A stretch of DNA of 21,595 nt from Candidatus Woesearchaeota archaeon CG08_land_8_20_14_0_20_47_9 (GTDB lineage Archaea; Nanobdellota; Nanobdellia; Woesearchaeales; CG1-02-47-18), in assembly GCA_002763335.1 (NCBI GenBank), contig PEYS01000115.1:1-21595 (forward strand), given 5' to 3'. The notes beneath the pieces were generated by a model that was not told where the DNA came from, searched no databases, and saw only the letters and a program-made list of their open reading frames with translations. The translations under genes and the position numbers were made by a program. Shown here piece by piece: positions 8,481 through 15,195 of the stretch (position 1 is the stretch's first letter; each line of letters opens with the position of its first letter).

Positions 8481-8516
8481 TTTATATATAATTAGATTAT
8501 ACATTCTACTGGTGAT
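8481..8516 (+). promoter_or_regulatory. TATA box and ribosome site of the vapBC-GT operon
   Basis: TTTATATATA at 8481-8490 predicts a start near 8508. GGTGAT at 8511-8516 is complementary to the 3' end of archaeal 16S rRNA and lies 5 nt before ATG 8522. The promoter begins 9 nt after the previous stop, so the genes 8522-10144 can be expressed on their own. Confidence 0.7.
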
Positions 8517-8521
8517 ATAAA

Positions 8522-8743
8522 ATGGAAGTATTTGAAGCAACTCCAAAGCAATGGGGGAACTCTCTGGGTGTAACCATCCCTAGAGGAATTGTAAGAAAGG
8601 CAGGGCTATCCCCAAAGAGGAAGGTAAGGTTTATTGTTATCAGCAACAAGGGTATGAAAGAACTAAGAAAGGCATTTGGCACATTAAAGACAGAGAAGCC
8701 CACCCAGAGAATAATGGATGAGATTGATGAAGGATATGACTGA
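8522..8743 (+). CDS. vapB: AbrB/MazE-type antitoxin (VapB-like)
   Basis: A 73-aa protein. Residues 1-45 match the SpoVT/AbrB DNA-binding swapped-hairpin fold: PKQWGNSLGVTIPRGIVRKAGLSP is the family's typical order of W-GNS-LGVTIP followed by a helix. The C-terminal 25 residues (KTEKPTQRIMDEIDEGYD) are the acidic tail that in such antitoxins wraps around the toxin. It overlaps the start of the PIN-domain gene that follows. It is expected to bind its own promoter (TATA at 8481-8490) and to neutralise the toxin. No obvious palindrome was found at the promoter. Confidence 0.85.
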   Translation: MEVFEATPKQWGNSLGVTIPRGIVRKAGLSPKRKVRFIVISNKGMKELRKAFGTLKTEKPTQRIMDEIDEGYD

Positions 8744-9110
8744 AAACAAGGTATTTATTGCAGACACATACGCTCTCATCGAGTTATTAAGGGGGAACCA
8801 GAGCTACAAACCCTATCTTAGGGCAATGCTGCTAACTACCAAGTTTAATCTAGTTGAGCTCTATTATTATTTTATTAGAGAACATAACAAGGAAACTGCA
8901 GATAATCATCTGAGTTGGTGCTCAAAACTACTTGTCCCAATCTCCTTAAGCTGTATAAGAAAAGCTATGGAGTTCAAGCTAAGGCATAGAGAGGAGAAGC
9001 TTAGCTATACTGATTGCGTTGGTTATGCACTTGCTTTTGAGTTTGGCATCAAATTCTTGACGGGCGACGAGAAGTTTGGGGATAAAGAGAATGTTGAGTT
9101 TGTAAGATGA
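8736..9110 (+). CDS. vapC: PIN-domain ribonuclease toxin (VapC-like)
   Basis: A 124-aa PIN nuclease if started at ATG 8736 (upstream in-frame ATGs at 8718 and 8727 are possible; 8736 puts the first strand, VFIADTYALIELL, at the usual distance from the N-terminus and gives an 8-nt ATGACTGA overlap with the antitoxin). The acidic site looks whole: Asp in IADTYALIE, Glu in NLVELYYY, Asp in SYTDCVGYALA and Asp in FLTGDEKF. Family members cut RNA, often tRNA or rRNA, in a Mg-dependent way. Unusually, its stop overlaps the next glycosyltransferase start by 4 nt (ATGA), so toxin and transferase are translationally coupled. Confidence 0.87.
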   Translation: MTENKVFIADTYALIELLRGNQSYKPYLRAMLLTTKFNLVELYYYFIREHNKETADNHLSWCSKLLVPISLSCIRKAMEFKLRHREEKLSYTDCVGYALAFEFGIKFLTGDEKFGDKENVEFVR

Positions 9111-10144
9111 AAAACATAAGAATAGCAATGCTCGCTCCAATTGCCTGGAGGACTCCGCCTAGAGACTATGGACCCTGGGAGCTTGTGACAAGCAACCTGA
9201 CTGAAGGGCTTGTGAAGCGGGGCTATGATGTAACACTCTTTGCAACCAAGGAGTCAATAACTCGAGCAAAGCACCATGCAATCTGTCCTCGAGGCTATGA
9301 AGAGGACAAGGCTTTAAATCCTGAGGTGTGGAAGCTCCTGCATATCTCAGAGGTCTTTGAGAGAGCAGGTGAGTTTGATATTATCCATAACCAGTTTGAT
9401 TACCCTGCCCTCACATACTCAAGGCTTGTAAAGACTCCTATTGTAACCACGATTCATGGCTTTTCATCTTCTGACATCTACCCAGTATATGAGAGATATA
9501 ATAATCACACATACTATGTCTCGATAAGCGATGCTGACCGCTATGAGAAGTTAGACTACATTGCAACAGTCTATAATGGAATTAATCTTGATGAATTTAC
9601 CTTTAATCCCAATGCAGGCAAAGACCTTGTCTGGCTAGGAAGGATATGCTATGAGAAGGGAACGTATGAGGCAATACAGATTGCTAAGGCTTCTGGCAAG
9701 AATCTGATAATTGCAGGAATAATTCAGGAGAAGGACTATTATAAGGAGAAGATCAAGCCGCTTATTGATGGCGACCAGATCAGGTTTATAGGCTCAGTAG
9801 GGCCGAAAGAGAGGGACAAACTCTTAGGTAACGCACTTACACTCCTCCACCCTGTAATGAGGCCAGAACGCTTCGGCCTAGTAATGACTGAAGCCATGGC
9901 ATGTGGCACGCCAGTAATAGGCTTTGACAGAGGTTCAGTTCGGGAGGTCATAGCCCATAACAAAAGCGGATTTGTTGTAAATTCTGTTGAGGAAGCAGTT
10001 GAATGCCTCAGAAAGATCAACATGATTAAGAGAAGCGACTGCAGAAAGCGTGTTGAAGGTATGTTTACTGTTGACTGTATGGTTGGTGGGTATATAAAAG
10101 TTTACAAAGAGATAATGGAGTTGGAAAGGGGGAAAAGACATTGA
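9107..10144 (+). CDS. GT4 family glycosyltransferase
   Basis: A 345-aa GT-B enzyme of ordinary length. The N-terminal half shows the acceptor domain (MLAPIAWRTPPRDYGPWE, HNQFDYPAL, TTIHGFSSSD). The donor half has the strand LVWLGRICYEKG near 174-185 and the GT4 signature ERFGLVMTEAMACGTPV with Glu254 and Glu262, the E-x7-E pair that contacts the nucleotide sugar. No membrane segment or signal peptide. It begins inside the stop of the PIN toxin gene, so it is the third cistron of the unit starting at 8481, and is followed by a second GH130 gene. By context it transfers a mannosyl or related unit from a nucleotide sugar; specificity is not visible. Confidence 0.88.
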   Translation: MKNIRIAMLAPIAWRTPPRDYGPWELVTSNLTEGLVKRGYDVTLFATKESITRAKHHAICPRGYEEDKALNPEVWKLLHISEVFERAGEFDIIHNQFDYPALTYSRLVKTPIVTTIHGFSSSDIYPVYERYNNHTYYVSISDADRYEKLDYIATVYNGINLDEFTFNPNAGKDLVWLGRICYEKGTYEAIQIAKASGKNLIIAGIIQEKDYYKEKIKPLIDGDQIRFIGSVGPKERDKLLGNALTLLHPVMRPERFGLVMTEAMACGTPVIGFDRGSVREVIAHNKSGFVVNSVEEAVECLRKINMIKRSDCRKRVEGMFTVDCMVGGYIKVYKEIMELERGKRH

Positions 10145-10152
10145 ACCAAAGC

Positions 10153-10192
10153 TTTTTATTCTGTAGAGCTGTCTGATTGTCAAAAAGGGGTG
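10153..10192 (+). promoter_or_regulatory. Probable TATA box and ribosome site of second GH130 gene
   Basis: TTTTTATT at 10153-10160 could serve as a TATA box with a start near 10180. GGGGTG at 10187-10192 lies 7 nt before ATG 10200. The TATA match is weaker than others in the window. Confidence 0.45.
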
Positions 10193-10199
10193 CAAGGAA

Positions 10200-11294
10200 A
10201 TGCCTGACCTTATGAGGCGGGAGATTAGGATAGGAAGCTACAAGGCAACTGTGGGCTTAAACAACCCAGTTTACAGATACCCAAAAAACCCTATTCTCAC
10301 ATGCCACGATGTAAACAGGTTGTGGAAAGAACCAGCATTACAGGTTAAAACAGTTCATAATGCAGGTGTTGCAGAATACAATGGAAATGTAGTGTTGTTA
10401 TTCCGCTCCCACCTCAGGAGTGGGCGCTCAGTTCTGGGTATTGCAAGGAGCAGTAATGGCCTTGATAATTGGCGTGTTGAGCCTAGACCTGCTATGCTAC
10501 CATGCTCTGAGGATGATTTGTTTGCTGAGGGCGTTAATAAAACAAGGCTTATTGAGAACGAGACTGGTGGTATTGAAGACCCCAGGATAGTATTTCTCGA
10601 TGGAGAGTATGTGATTACATACAATGCCTATCACGCAAGCATAAGGAACAGGGTGCATGCATCGCTTGCAGTGACAAAGGACTTTAAGAGCTTCACGCGC
10701 CTAGGCCCAATAGCCAATATTGAGATGCGTAACATTGTCTTATTCCCAGAAGAGATCAAGAATAGGTATGCAGCACTATTCCGCCTCAATGATAAAAGGC
10801 CAGGCGATATAGGAGGCGGGTATAGGGAGATCAGGGTGGGTTATACAGATGATTGGAGATCAGGCAGGTGGAAGATTCAGAGCAAGCCAATTATCAGAAC
10901 AGCAGCTGGCCCAAATGCCATGTCAGATAAGATAGGTCCTGGGGCAACGCCAATTAAAACCAGGTATGGGTGGATCTCCATAATCCATGGGGTAAGGAAT
11001 ACAATGGACGGCAACCCCTATGTGCTTGGTGTGGCCCTGCATGATCTAGAGTATCCTGAGAAGGTCTGTGTTTCAAATATACCAATCCTATTCCCCTCCA
11101 GGGCAGATTGCAGGGTTAAAGAAGATGACTACATCCATGTGCCCAATGTTGTGTTCACCTGCGGAGCTATAAGAAGAGATAATGGCACCATAATTATCTA
11201 CTATGGGGGCAATGACACAGTTCTCAATATTGGGGCCACCCATGAAGATATACTTGTAAGGCTTTGCACAGACTATTGTGAAATCTTTATATAA
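10200..11294 (+). CDS. GH130 mannoside phosphorylase-like protein
   Basis: A 364-aa single-domain GH130 propeller. Blades begin with NPILT (30-34) and HNAGVAEYNG (53-62); the family motif GGIEDPRI is at 123-130 with the conserved Asp; IGPGATPIKTRYGWISIIHGV comprises the later active-site blade and YYGGNDT near 336-342 the last one. It differs clearly from the protein at 383-1609: no winged helix, and an N-terminal part like the beta-1,4-mannosyl-glucose/oligosaccharide phosphorylase side of GH130. No signal peptide, so substrate must be intracellular. Product would be mannose-1-phosphate if it is a phosphorylase. Position between a GT4 and the phosphohexomutase supports a role in mannoside turnover. 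Confidence 0.88.
   Translation: MPDLMRREIRIGSYKATVGLNNPVYRYPKNPILTCHDVNRLWKEPALQVKTVHNAGVAEYNGNVVLLFRSHLRSGRSVLGIARSSNGLDNWRVEPRPAMLPCSEDDLFAEGVNKTRLIENETGGIEDPRIVFLDGEYVITYNAYHASIRNRVHASLAVTKDFKSFTRLGPIANIEMRNIVLFPEEIKNRYAALFRLNDKRPGDIGGGYREIRVGYTDDWRSGRWKIQSKPIIRTAAGPNAMSDKIGPGATPIKTRYGWISIIHGVRNTMDGNPYVLGVALHDLEYPEKVCVSNIPILFPSRADCRVKEDDYIHVPNVVFTCGAIRRDNGTIIIYYGGNDTVLNIGATHEDILVRLCTDYCEIFI
11285..11294 (+). promoter_or_regulatory. TATA box of phosphohexomutase gene
   Basis: CTTTATATAA lies inside the last codons of the GH130 gene, about 27 nt before ATG 11317, so the message would be leaderless or nearly so. Confidence 0.65.
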
Positions 11295-11316
11295 AAGCAA
11301 GGTTTCGTAGCTCACA

Positions 11317-12690
11317 ATGATTAAAAAAGGCAATCAACACGGTCATTGTTCTAGCTGGCACGAGATCTTCAAGGCTTATGATATCCGAGGCATATACCCA
11401 TCTGATTTGAATGAAGAGACCGCCTACAGGATTGGAAGGGCATTTGTGAGCTTTCTGAACTGCAAGAATGTTGTTGTAGGCAGGGATATGAGGAACTCCT
11501 CGGATGCATTATTTAAAAGCCTAGCAAGGGGCATTACAGACCAGGGAGCAGATGTCATTGACATTGGCTTAAGCTCAACACCGATGTTCTACTATGCAAG
11601 CGGAAGGCTAGAGGCTGAGGGGGGCATAATTATCACAGCCAGCCATAACCCAAGCCAGTACAATGGCTTTAAGTTATGCAGGGATGGCACAGTGCCAGTC
11701 TCAGGGGCTACAGGGCTTAAGGATGTTAAGGCACTGTTTATGAAGTGCAGATTCGGAAACCCTGAGAAAAGGGGATCTGTTATTAAGAATGAGGAGATCA
11801 AGGATGAATATGTAAGGCATGTAAGATCCTTCTCTAAACAGCACGGTAACCTGAAAGTGGTTGTGGACTGCGCAAATGCGATGGGGGTGTATGAGATGAG
11901 GCCTCTTCAGGGCCTTGCAAGGATAATTCCAATGTTTGACAAGCTGGACGGCTCTTTTCCTAACCATGAGGCAAACCCGCTTAAGTTTGAGACAGTCAGG
12001 GCGTTGCAAAACAAGGTTGTTGAGGAAAAGGCTGATTTGGGGATTGCCTTTGATGGTGATGCTGACAGGGTCGGCTTTATTGATGAAAAAGGCTGTATAG
12101 TTCCAATGGACCTGACAGGGGCACTGATTGCAGAGGAGATCCTAAAGAAGGAGAAGGGGACAATCCTCTATGACCTGCGATGCAGCAGGGCAGTGAAGGA
12201 GACAATTGTAGCAAATGGAGGTACGCCGATTGAAACCAGGGTCGGGCATACATTCATCAAGCAAGCAATGCGGGAACGCAATGCCCTCTTTGTGGGCGAG
12301 TTCTCAGGGCATTACTACTTCAGGGATAATTACTACACAGAATCAAGCTCGCTTGCAGCAGTATACCTGCTGAACATAATGGTGAAGTACAACAAGAAGA
12401 TATCAGAGCTGATAAAACCCCTGAGGAAATACTATCAGTCTGGAGAGGTAAACTCGGGGGTTGAGGACAAGGAGGCTGTGATAAAGAAGCTCGCCGAAGT
12501 ATACTGCGATGGAGGGATAAGCTACCTTGACGGCATAAAGGTTGTATTCGGTAAATGGTGGTTCAATGTCAGGCCATCAAACACAGAGCCATTGCTCAGG
12601 CTCAATCTTGAGGCAGATACTAAGGCGTTGATGGAAGAGAAAAGGGATGAGGTTCTTGGTATTATTCGAGGCACTCGCTCTGAGCCTTGA
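11317..12690 (+). CDS. manB: Phosphomannomutase/phosphoglucomutase
   Basis: A 457-aa alpha-D-phosphohexomutase. It interconverts mannose-1-P and mannose-6-P (and often the glucose pair). Four sites in order: phosphoserine loop TASHNP at 107-112 (Ser109), metal loop DGDADR at 246-251, sugar-binding loop GEFSGHYYF at 327-335, and C-terminal phosphate loop RPSNTEP near 427. The domain opens with FKAYDIRG; about 15 residues precede it, so a later start is possible but there is no better-placed ATG. GEFSGH rather than GEMSGH is a mild variation. Lying directly after a GH130 gene, it would feed mannose-1-P into central metabolism or supply it for GDP-mannose; no mannose-1-P guanylyltransferase is in the window. 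The stop overlaps a small ORF by TTGA. Confidence 0.95.
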   Translation: MIKKGNQHGHCSSWHEIFKAYDIRGIYPSDLNEETAYRIGRAFVSFLNCKNVVVGRDMRNSSDALFKSLARGITDQGADVIDIGLSSTPMFYYASGRLEAEGGIIITASHNPSQYNGFKLCRDGTVPVSGATGLKDVKALFMKCRFGNPEKRGSVIKNEEIKDEYVRHVRSFSKQHGNLKVVVDCANAMGVYEMRPLQGLARIIPMFDKLDGSFPNHEANPLKFETVRALQNKVVEEKADLGIAFDGDADRVGFIDEKGCIVPMDLTGALIAEEILKKEKGTILYDLRCSRAVKETIVANGGTPIETRVGHTFIKQAMRERNALFVGEFSGHYYFRDNYYTESSSLAAVYLLNIMVKYNKKISELIKPLRKYYQSGEVNSGVEDKEAVIKKLAEVYCDGGISYLDGIKVVFGKWWFNVRPSNTEPLLRLNLEADTKALMEEKRDEVLGIIRGTRSEP

Positions 12691-12767
12691 GCTATTATAG
12701 CACAGTAGAAGAGGCGGTGAAAAGCCTGGATAGGCTTGAGGACCTGACAAGAGACTGTAGACACTGA
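12687..12767 (+). CDS. Possible 26-aa peptide between manB and the zinc ribbon
   Basis: A TTG at 12687 overlapping the manB stop (TTGA) opens a 26-codon frame containing STVEEAVKSLDRLEDLTRD, a well-formed amphipathic helix by composition. A GTG at 12717 is another possible start. It ends 9 nt before the zinc-ribbon ATG. Real translation is plausible because of the coupled layout, but no homologue is known to me. Confidence 0.3.
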   Translation: MSYYSTVEEAVKSLDRLEDLTRDCRH

Positions 12768-12776
12768 GGTATTGAA

Positions 12777-12932
12777 ATGGCAAACACGGACATAATCGGT
12801 TACTGCGTATGCACAAGATGCGGCTTCAGCATGCCTGCGCCTAAAGGGGTAGACTGCTCGATGGTTAGATGCCCTAAATGCGGGGGCATGATGAGACCAG
12901 GGGGCATGGTAGAGGACAGGCTTGAGATATGA
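12777..12932 (+). CDS. 51-aa zinc-ribbon protein
   Basis: A short gene with a clear ribosome site, GAGGT at 12766-12770, 6 nt before ATG 12777. The 51 residues hold six cysteines (10, 12, 15, 27, 32, 35); Cys12-x2-Cys15 (CTRCGFSMPAP) and Cys32-x2-Cys35 (CPKCGGMM) form a classical zinc ribbon, and Cys27 sits in GVDCSMV between the knuckles. Small archaeal and bacterial proteins of the form C-x2-CG...P..G..C....CP-x2-CG..M are common and uncharacterised; metal or Fe-S binding and a role as an adaptor are guesses. It follows manB closely and could be cotranscribed. Confidence 0.75.
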   Translation: MANTDIIGYCVCTRCGFSMPAPKGVDCSMVRCPKCGGMMRPGGMVEDRLEI

Positions 12933-12934
12933 GA

Positions 12935-13028
12935 GGGCTTATTGGTAGTTGGTTGTTGGTTATTAGTTTTTAAGAATCCAACGATCAATAGAAAGGTGTA
13001 TGTCCTCTGTTAAAGACGCATTTTTTTG
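12935..13028. other. Short intergenic stretch with TTGGTTRTT-type tandem repeats
   Basis: Around 12943-12970 the sequence reiterates TTGGTAGTTGGTTGTTGGTT-like units, probably products of replication slippage. Further on, an ATG at 12999 opens MSSVKDAFF and stops at a run of seven Ts; dropping one T would extend it through FDGYYRRWRAFSDPDT, so a frameshifted coding relic is possible. Confidence 0.35.
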
Positions 13029-13184
13029 ATGGCTATTATCGACGATGGCGAGCTTTTTCCGATCCCGACACAAATGACATTTGAGAGCTTTGAATACCGA
13101 GGCGAGCCTCTAAAGGCGAAGCCGAGTGTATTCAAAGCCCTCACTAAAGAAAGCTTTATCAAGAGGAGGCTAAATTTCTCTTAA
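13029..13184 (+). CDS. Doubtful 51-aa ORF running through a repeat hairpin
   Basis: ATG 13029 to TAA 13184 is open and ends 1 nt before the permease ATG. Much of it is the repeat hairpin 13083-13142, whose copies elsewhere are intergenic. There is no ribosome site or TATA box at good spacing. It may be chance coding within a repeat. Confidence 0.2.
   Translation: MAIIDDGELFPIPTQMTFESFEYRGEPLKAKPSVFKALTKESFIKRRLNFS
13083..13142. repeat. Intergenic hairpin, family copy 2
   Basis: GCTTTGAATAC (13087-13097) pairs perfectly with GTATTCAAAGC (13128-13138). Inside are smaller complementary groups (GAGG/CCTC at 13099-13110, GGC/GCC at 13115-13123), so it could fold into a branched stem. The arms are those of the hairpin at 299-341. 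It lies upstream of the permease. Confidence 0.75.
13152..13158 (+). promoter_or_regulatory. Weak TATA-like site before the permease gene
   Basis: GCTTTATC around 13152-13158 lies roughly 30 nt before ATG 13186, giving a nearly leaderless message. AGAGGAGG at 13162-13168 looks like a ribosome site but is 17 nt from ATG, too far for normal use. Confidence 0.35.
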
Positions 13185-13185
13185 G

Positions 13186-14049
13186 ATGGATGTCTTAAGC
13201 GCGGTGCTTCCAGCAGTTGAGGAGAGCCTGAGGATAACAGCAATCATCTTTGTTTTGATGATCGCTGTTGAGCTGGCTGTGCTGAAATACAGGGATAGGA
13301 TAATAAGACTCACCTCAAAAAACCAGTTCTTAAGCTACATAGTATCATCATTCTTTGGAATAATCCCCGGATGCACAGGGACATTTGCAATGGACAGCCT
13401 CTACATGAGCGGCCTCCTGGGCTTTGGGGGCATAATTGCAGTGATGATAGCTACTGCCGGTGATGAGGCATTCCTTCTTATCTCAATGGCAGCTACTGGC
13501 AAGATAGCTGCTGCAACTGTCATCTACCTTACAGCATTGCTCTTTGTTCTAGGAATTCTGGGTGGGTTACTGGCTGACCTCTGGGTGAAGAGGTTTAGGA
13601 TCAGATTCTGCGAGAAGTGCGGGATAATAAACCACAGAAAGGCAGAATTCGGGCTAAGCCACTTTGTCAGGGAGCATATATACCAGCACATAATCAGAAA
13701 GCATATTTGGAGGATATTTGTATGGATTCTGGCATCAGTTGTGGCAGTAGAACTCATACAGAAATACCTGGGGGTAATAAGCCTCACAGGCATGGGTGCG
13801 TTCTACCTGCTGTTAGCAGCCAGCATAATAGGCATTGCTCCCTTATCAGGCCCGAATGTGCTGCTCATCATGATGTTCTCAAAGGGTATTGTGCCCTTCT
13901 CTGTCCTGCTTGCAAACTCGATAGTACAGGACGGTCATGGTCTACTGCCTATAATGGGCTTCTCGATAAGGGATGCTGTGAAGATAAAGGCATTTAACCT
14001 TGCATTTGGCTTCCTGGTTGGCCTGATTCTCCTGACACTTGGACTGTAA
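13186..14049 (+). CDS. Putative 10TM metal exporter (ArsP_2-like, annotated elsewhere as manganese transporter)
   Basis: A 287-aa membrane protein with about eight to ten hydrophobic segments. It has inverted-repeat-like halves: IIPGCTGTFAMDSLYMSG (59-76) followed by ATAGDEAFLL (89-98) in the first, and IAPLSGPNVL (217-226) followed by SIVQDGHGLLP (245-255) in the second. These are the marks of the PF11449 group (10TM putative heavy-metal exporters). Asp93/Glu94 and Asp249/His251 are likely ion-binding residues. A cytoplasmic loop between the halves carries CEKC at 142-145 and several histidines (150, 159, 164, 168, 173), suggesting a metal-sensing or docking site. Substrate is unknown. The next gene is convergent; no operon partner is evident. 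Confidence 0.75.
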   Translation: MDVLSAVLPAVEESLRITAIIFVLMIAVELAVLKYRDRIIRLTSKNQFLSYIVSSFFGIIPGCTGTFAMDSLYMSGLLGFGGIIAVMIATAGDEAFLLISMAATGKIAAATVIYLTALLFVLGILGGLLADLWVKRFRIRFCEKCGIINHRKAEFGLSHFVREHIYQHIIRKHIWRIFVWILASVVAVELIQKYLGVISLTGMGAFYLLLAASIIGIAPLSGPNVLLIMMFSKGIVPFSVLLANSIVQDGHGLLPIMGFSIRDAVKIKAFNLAFGFLVGLILLTLGL

Positions 14050-14128
14050 GGGGATTGCAGCATGAAAGGGGTTTAATATGATAGAAGCGAGAAAGCAGCC
14101 TCTAGTCTTGAGCCCTGAGAATAGCCAA

Positions 14129-14626
14129 TCAGTGAAACAACTCTCTTAACTCAGGTCTCAGCTCAATGAGCTTTGACCTGTCCTTGCTGCTCTTAATAAT
14201 TATTCCCTTAGACTCAAGCCTTCTCAGCAGGCGGTGCACCTTGACCTTGTGCATGCCGGTTAATTTAGCGAGCCTTGACTGTTTTAAGCCCTGCTTCTGC
14301 TTTATCAGGGTGTCCACTATCCTGCGCTCTCCGCCATCAAGGAAGCTCAGGGTTATGTCCATCCCCTTGGTTATCTCCTGCTTCTCCTTAAGGTATTTTG
14401 AGGTGAGGATATAGAAGGAAACGCTGCCGACAAACAGCCCCAGAGAGGAGAGGAGCAGGATCATGTATGGAATTGGTATTACACAGCCGCAGGCGTTGTT
14501 GTTCCTTATGGCATCAGAGACATAGAGTGTGCTGAATGAGACTATGAATATAAAGCCCAACACAACAGACAGGGCAAGCAAGACCTCCCGCAGGGCCTTG
14601 TTCTCTCGCAGGAGTGTTAGTTTCAT
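14129..14626 (-). CDS. Membrane-anchored winged-helix regulator with outer-loop Cys-Gly-Cys
   Basis: A 165-aa protein from ATG 14626 (longer upstream frame to 14785 would run over the divergent promoter, and a TATA box at 14641-14650 fits 14626). Residues 13-36 and 52-74 are hydrophobic membrane spans. The loop between them, predicted outside, has NNNACGCVIPIPY with Cys46 and Cys48. Residues about 92-165 are a cytoplasmic winged helix (SRLAKLTGMHKVKVHRLLRRLESKGII) of the kind found in archaeal membrane-bound wHTH regulators. The Cys pair could respond to redox state outside the cell and change DNA binding inside; this is inferred. It is divergent from a thioredoxin-like lipoprotein and a CcdA-like carrier, and a palindrome lies in the shared promoter, pointing to local control. 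Confidence 0.85.
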   Translation of the reverse strand: MKLTLLRENKALREVLLALSVVLGFIFIVSFSTLYVSDAIRNNNACGCVIPIPYMILLLSSLGLFVGSVSFYILTSKYLKEKQEITKGMDITLSFLDGGERRIVDTLIKQKQGLKQSRLAKLTGMHKVKVHRLLRRLESKGIIIKSSKDRSKLIELRPELRELFH

Positions 14627-14631
14627 TTTAC

Positions 14632-14714
14632 GTAACCAAGATTTATAAATGGTTACATTCATTGTAACTTGGTTGTTTAAATAGTTTGTCAAAAGCCCGC
14701 CCGCACAAAGTAAC
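14632..14714. promoter_or_regulatory. Divergent promoter with GTTAC/GTAAC operator
   Basis: The minus-strand regulator has ATTTATAAAT at 14641-14650 (start near its ATG, leaderless). The plus-strand thioredoxin gene has TTTAAATA at 14676-14683. Between them is GTTACA-5 nt-TGTAAC (14652-14668). Extra half-sites GTAAC lie at 14632-14636 and 14710-14714, and AACCAAG (14634-14640) pairs with CTTGGTT (14668-14674). A protein bound at the palindrome would touch both TATA boxes. Confidence 0.7.
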
Positions 14715-14723
14715 AGATCAAAA

Positions 14724-15185
14724 ATGAGAAGAGTCAGCATAATTGCAGTCTTTTGTATAATGACCCTGATAGTGGGATGCAGCAAGCAAGCTGATGTAAC
14801 TCAGCCGGTTGAGAATAAAGAGGCTGCCTATGAGCCTGCTCCTCCTAATGAGCCTGTTGAGATCATCACCTTAACAAAGGAGGGAAGACTCTCTCAGGGC
14901 GATTGCATGAAGCGCAAACTGAATGACAAGGTCATAATGCTTGAGTCAATGTTCTGCGGGCACTGCAAGGCGACAATGCCTGATTTTATCTCAGCGTGTG
15001 AAGGGAAGGGAATAGAGCCAATAGTGCTTGATATAGCGGATAATGAGGTGAGGAGTGAGATGAAATCGTATGGTGTGCAGGCGCAGCTGACACCAACATT
15101 CATATTCGGCTGTCACATAGTGCTGGGGGCTCAATCCAAGGAAACCTACCTAAGGCTATGCGATGAGTTCTTAGCAAAACAATGA
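14724..15185 (+). CDS. Thioredoxin-like lipoprotein
   Basis: A 153-aa exported protein. Residues 1-19 are a lipoprotein signal ending in the lipobox LIVGC (Cys19), followed by a Pro/Glu-rich linker to about residue 45. The rest is a thioredoxin fold: strand VIMLESMF, active site CGHC at 78-81, then the strand IEPIVLDIAD, and the cis-proline in QLTPTFIFG (Pro124). Extra cysteines at 61, 92, 130 and 147 are unusual. It would act outside the membrane as a disulfide reductase or oxidase anchored by lipid. It sits 10 nt before a CcdA/DsbD-like gene, the natural electron donor, and its promoter shares an operator with the divergent membrane regulator. CGHC leaves direction (oxidising or reducing) open; the CcdA partner suggests reducing. 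Confidence 0.88.
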   Translation: MRRVSIIAVFCIMTLIVGCSKQADVTQPVENKEAAYEPAPPNEPVEIITLTKEGRLSQGDCMKRKLNDKVIMLESMFCGHCKATMPDFISACEGKGIEPIVLDIADNEVRSEMKSYGVQAQLTPTFIFGCHIVLGAQSKETYLRLCDEFLAKQ

Positions 15186-15195
15186 GGAGTAAGGG

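Noticed and set aside
12943..12970. Possible CRISPR-like or iteron repeat (TTGGTTGTT units)
   Set aside because: Units are short, imperfect and contiguous without spacers; slippage explains them.
14078..14149. 23-codon ORF beginning MIEARKQPLVL after the permease
   Set aside because: It overlaps the 3' end of the convergent regulator and has no clear ribosome site or recognisable features.
14627..14785. Longer N-terminus for the membrane regulator
   Set aside because: It would cover the shared operator and the start of the divergent lipoprotein gene; ATG 14626 has a TATA box at the right distance.
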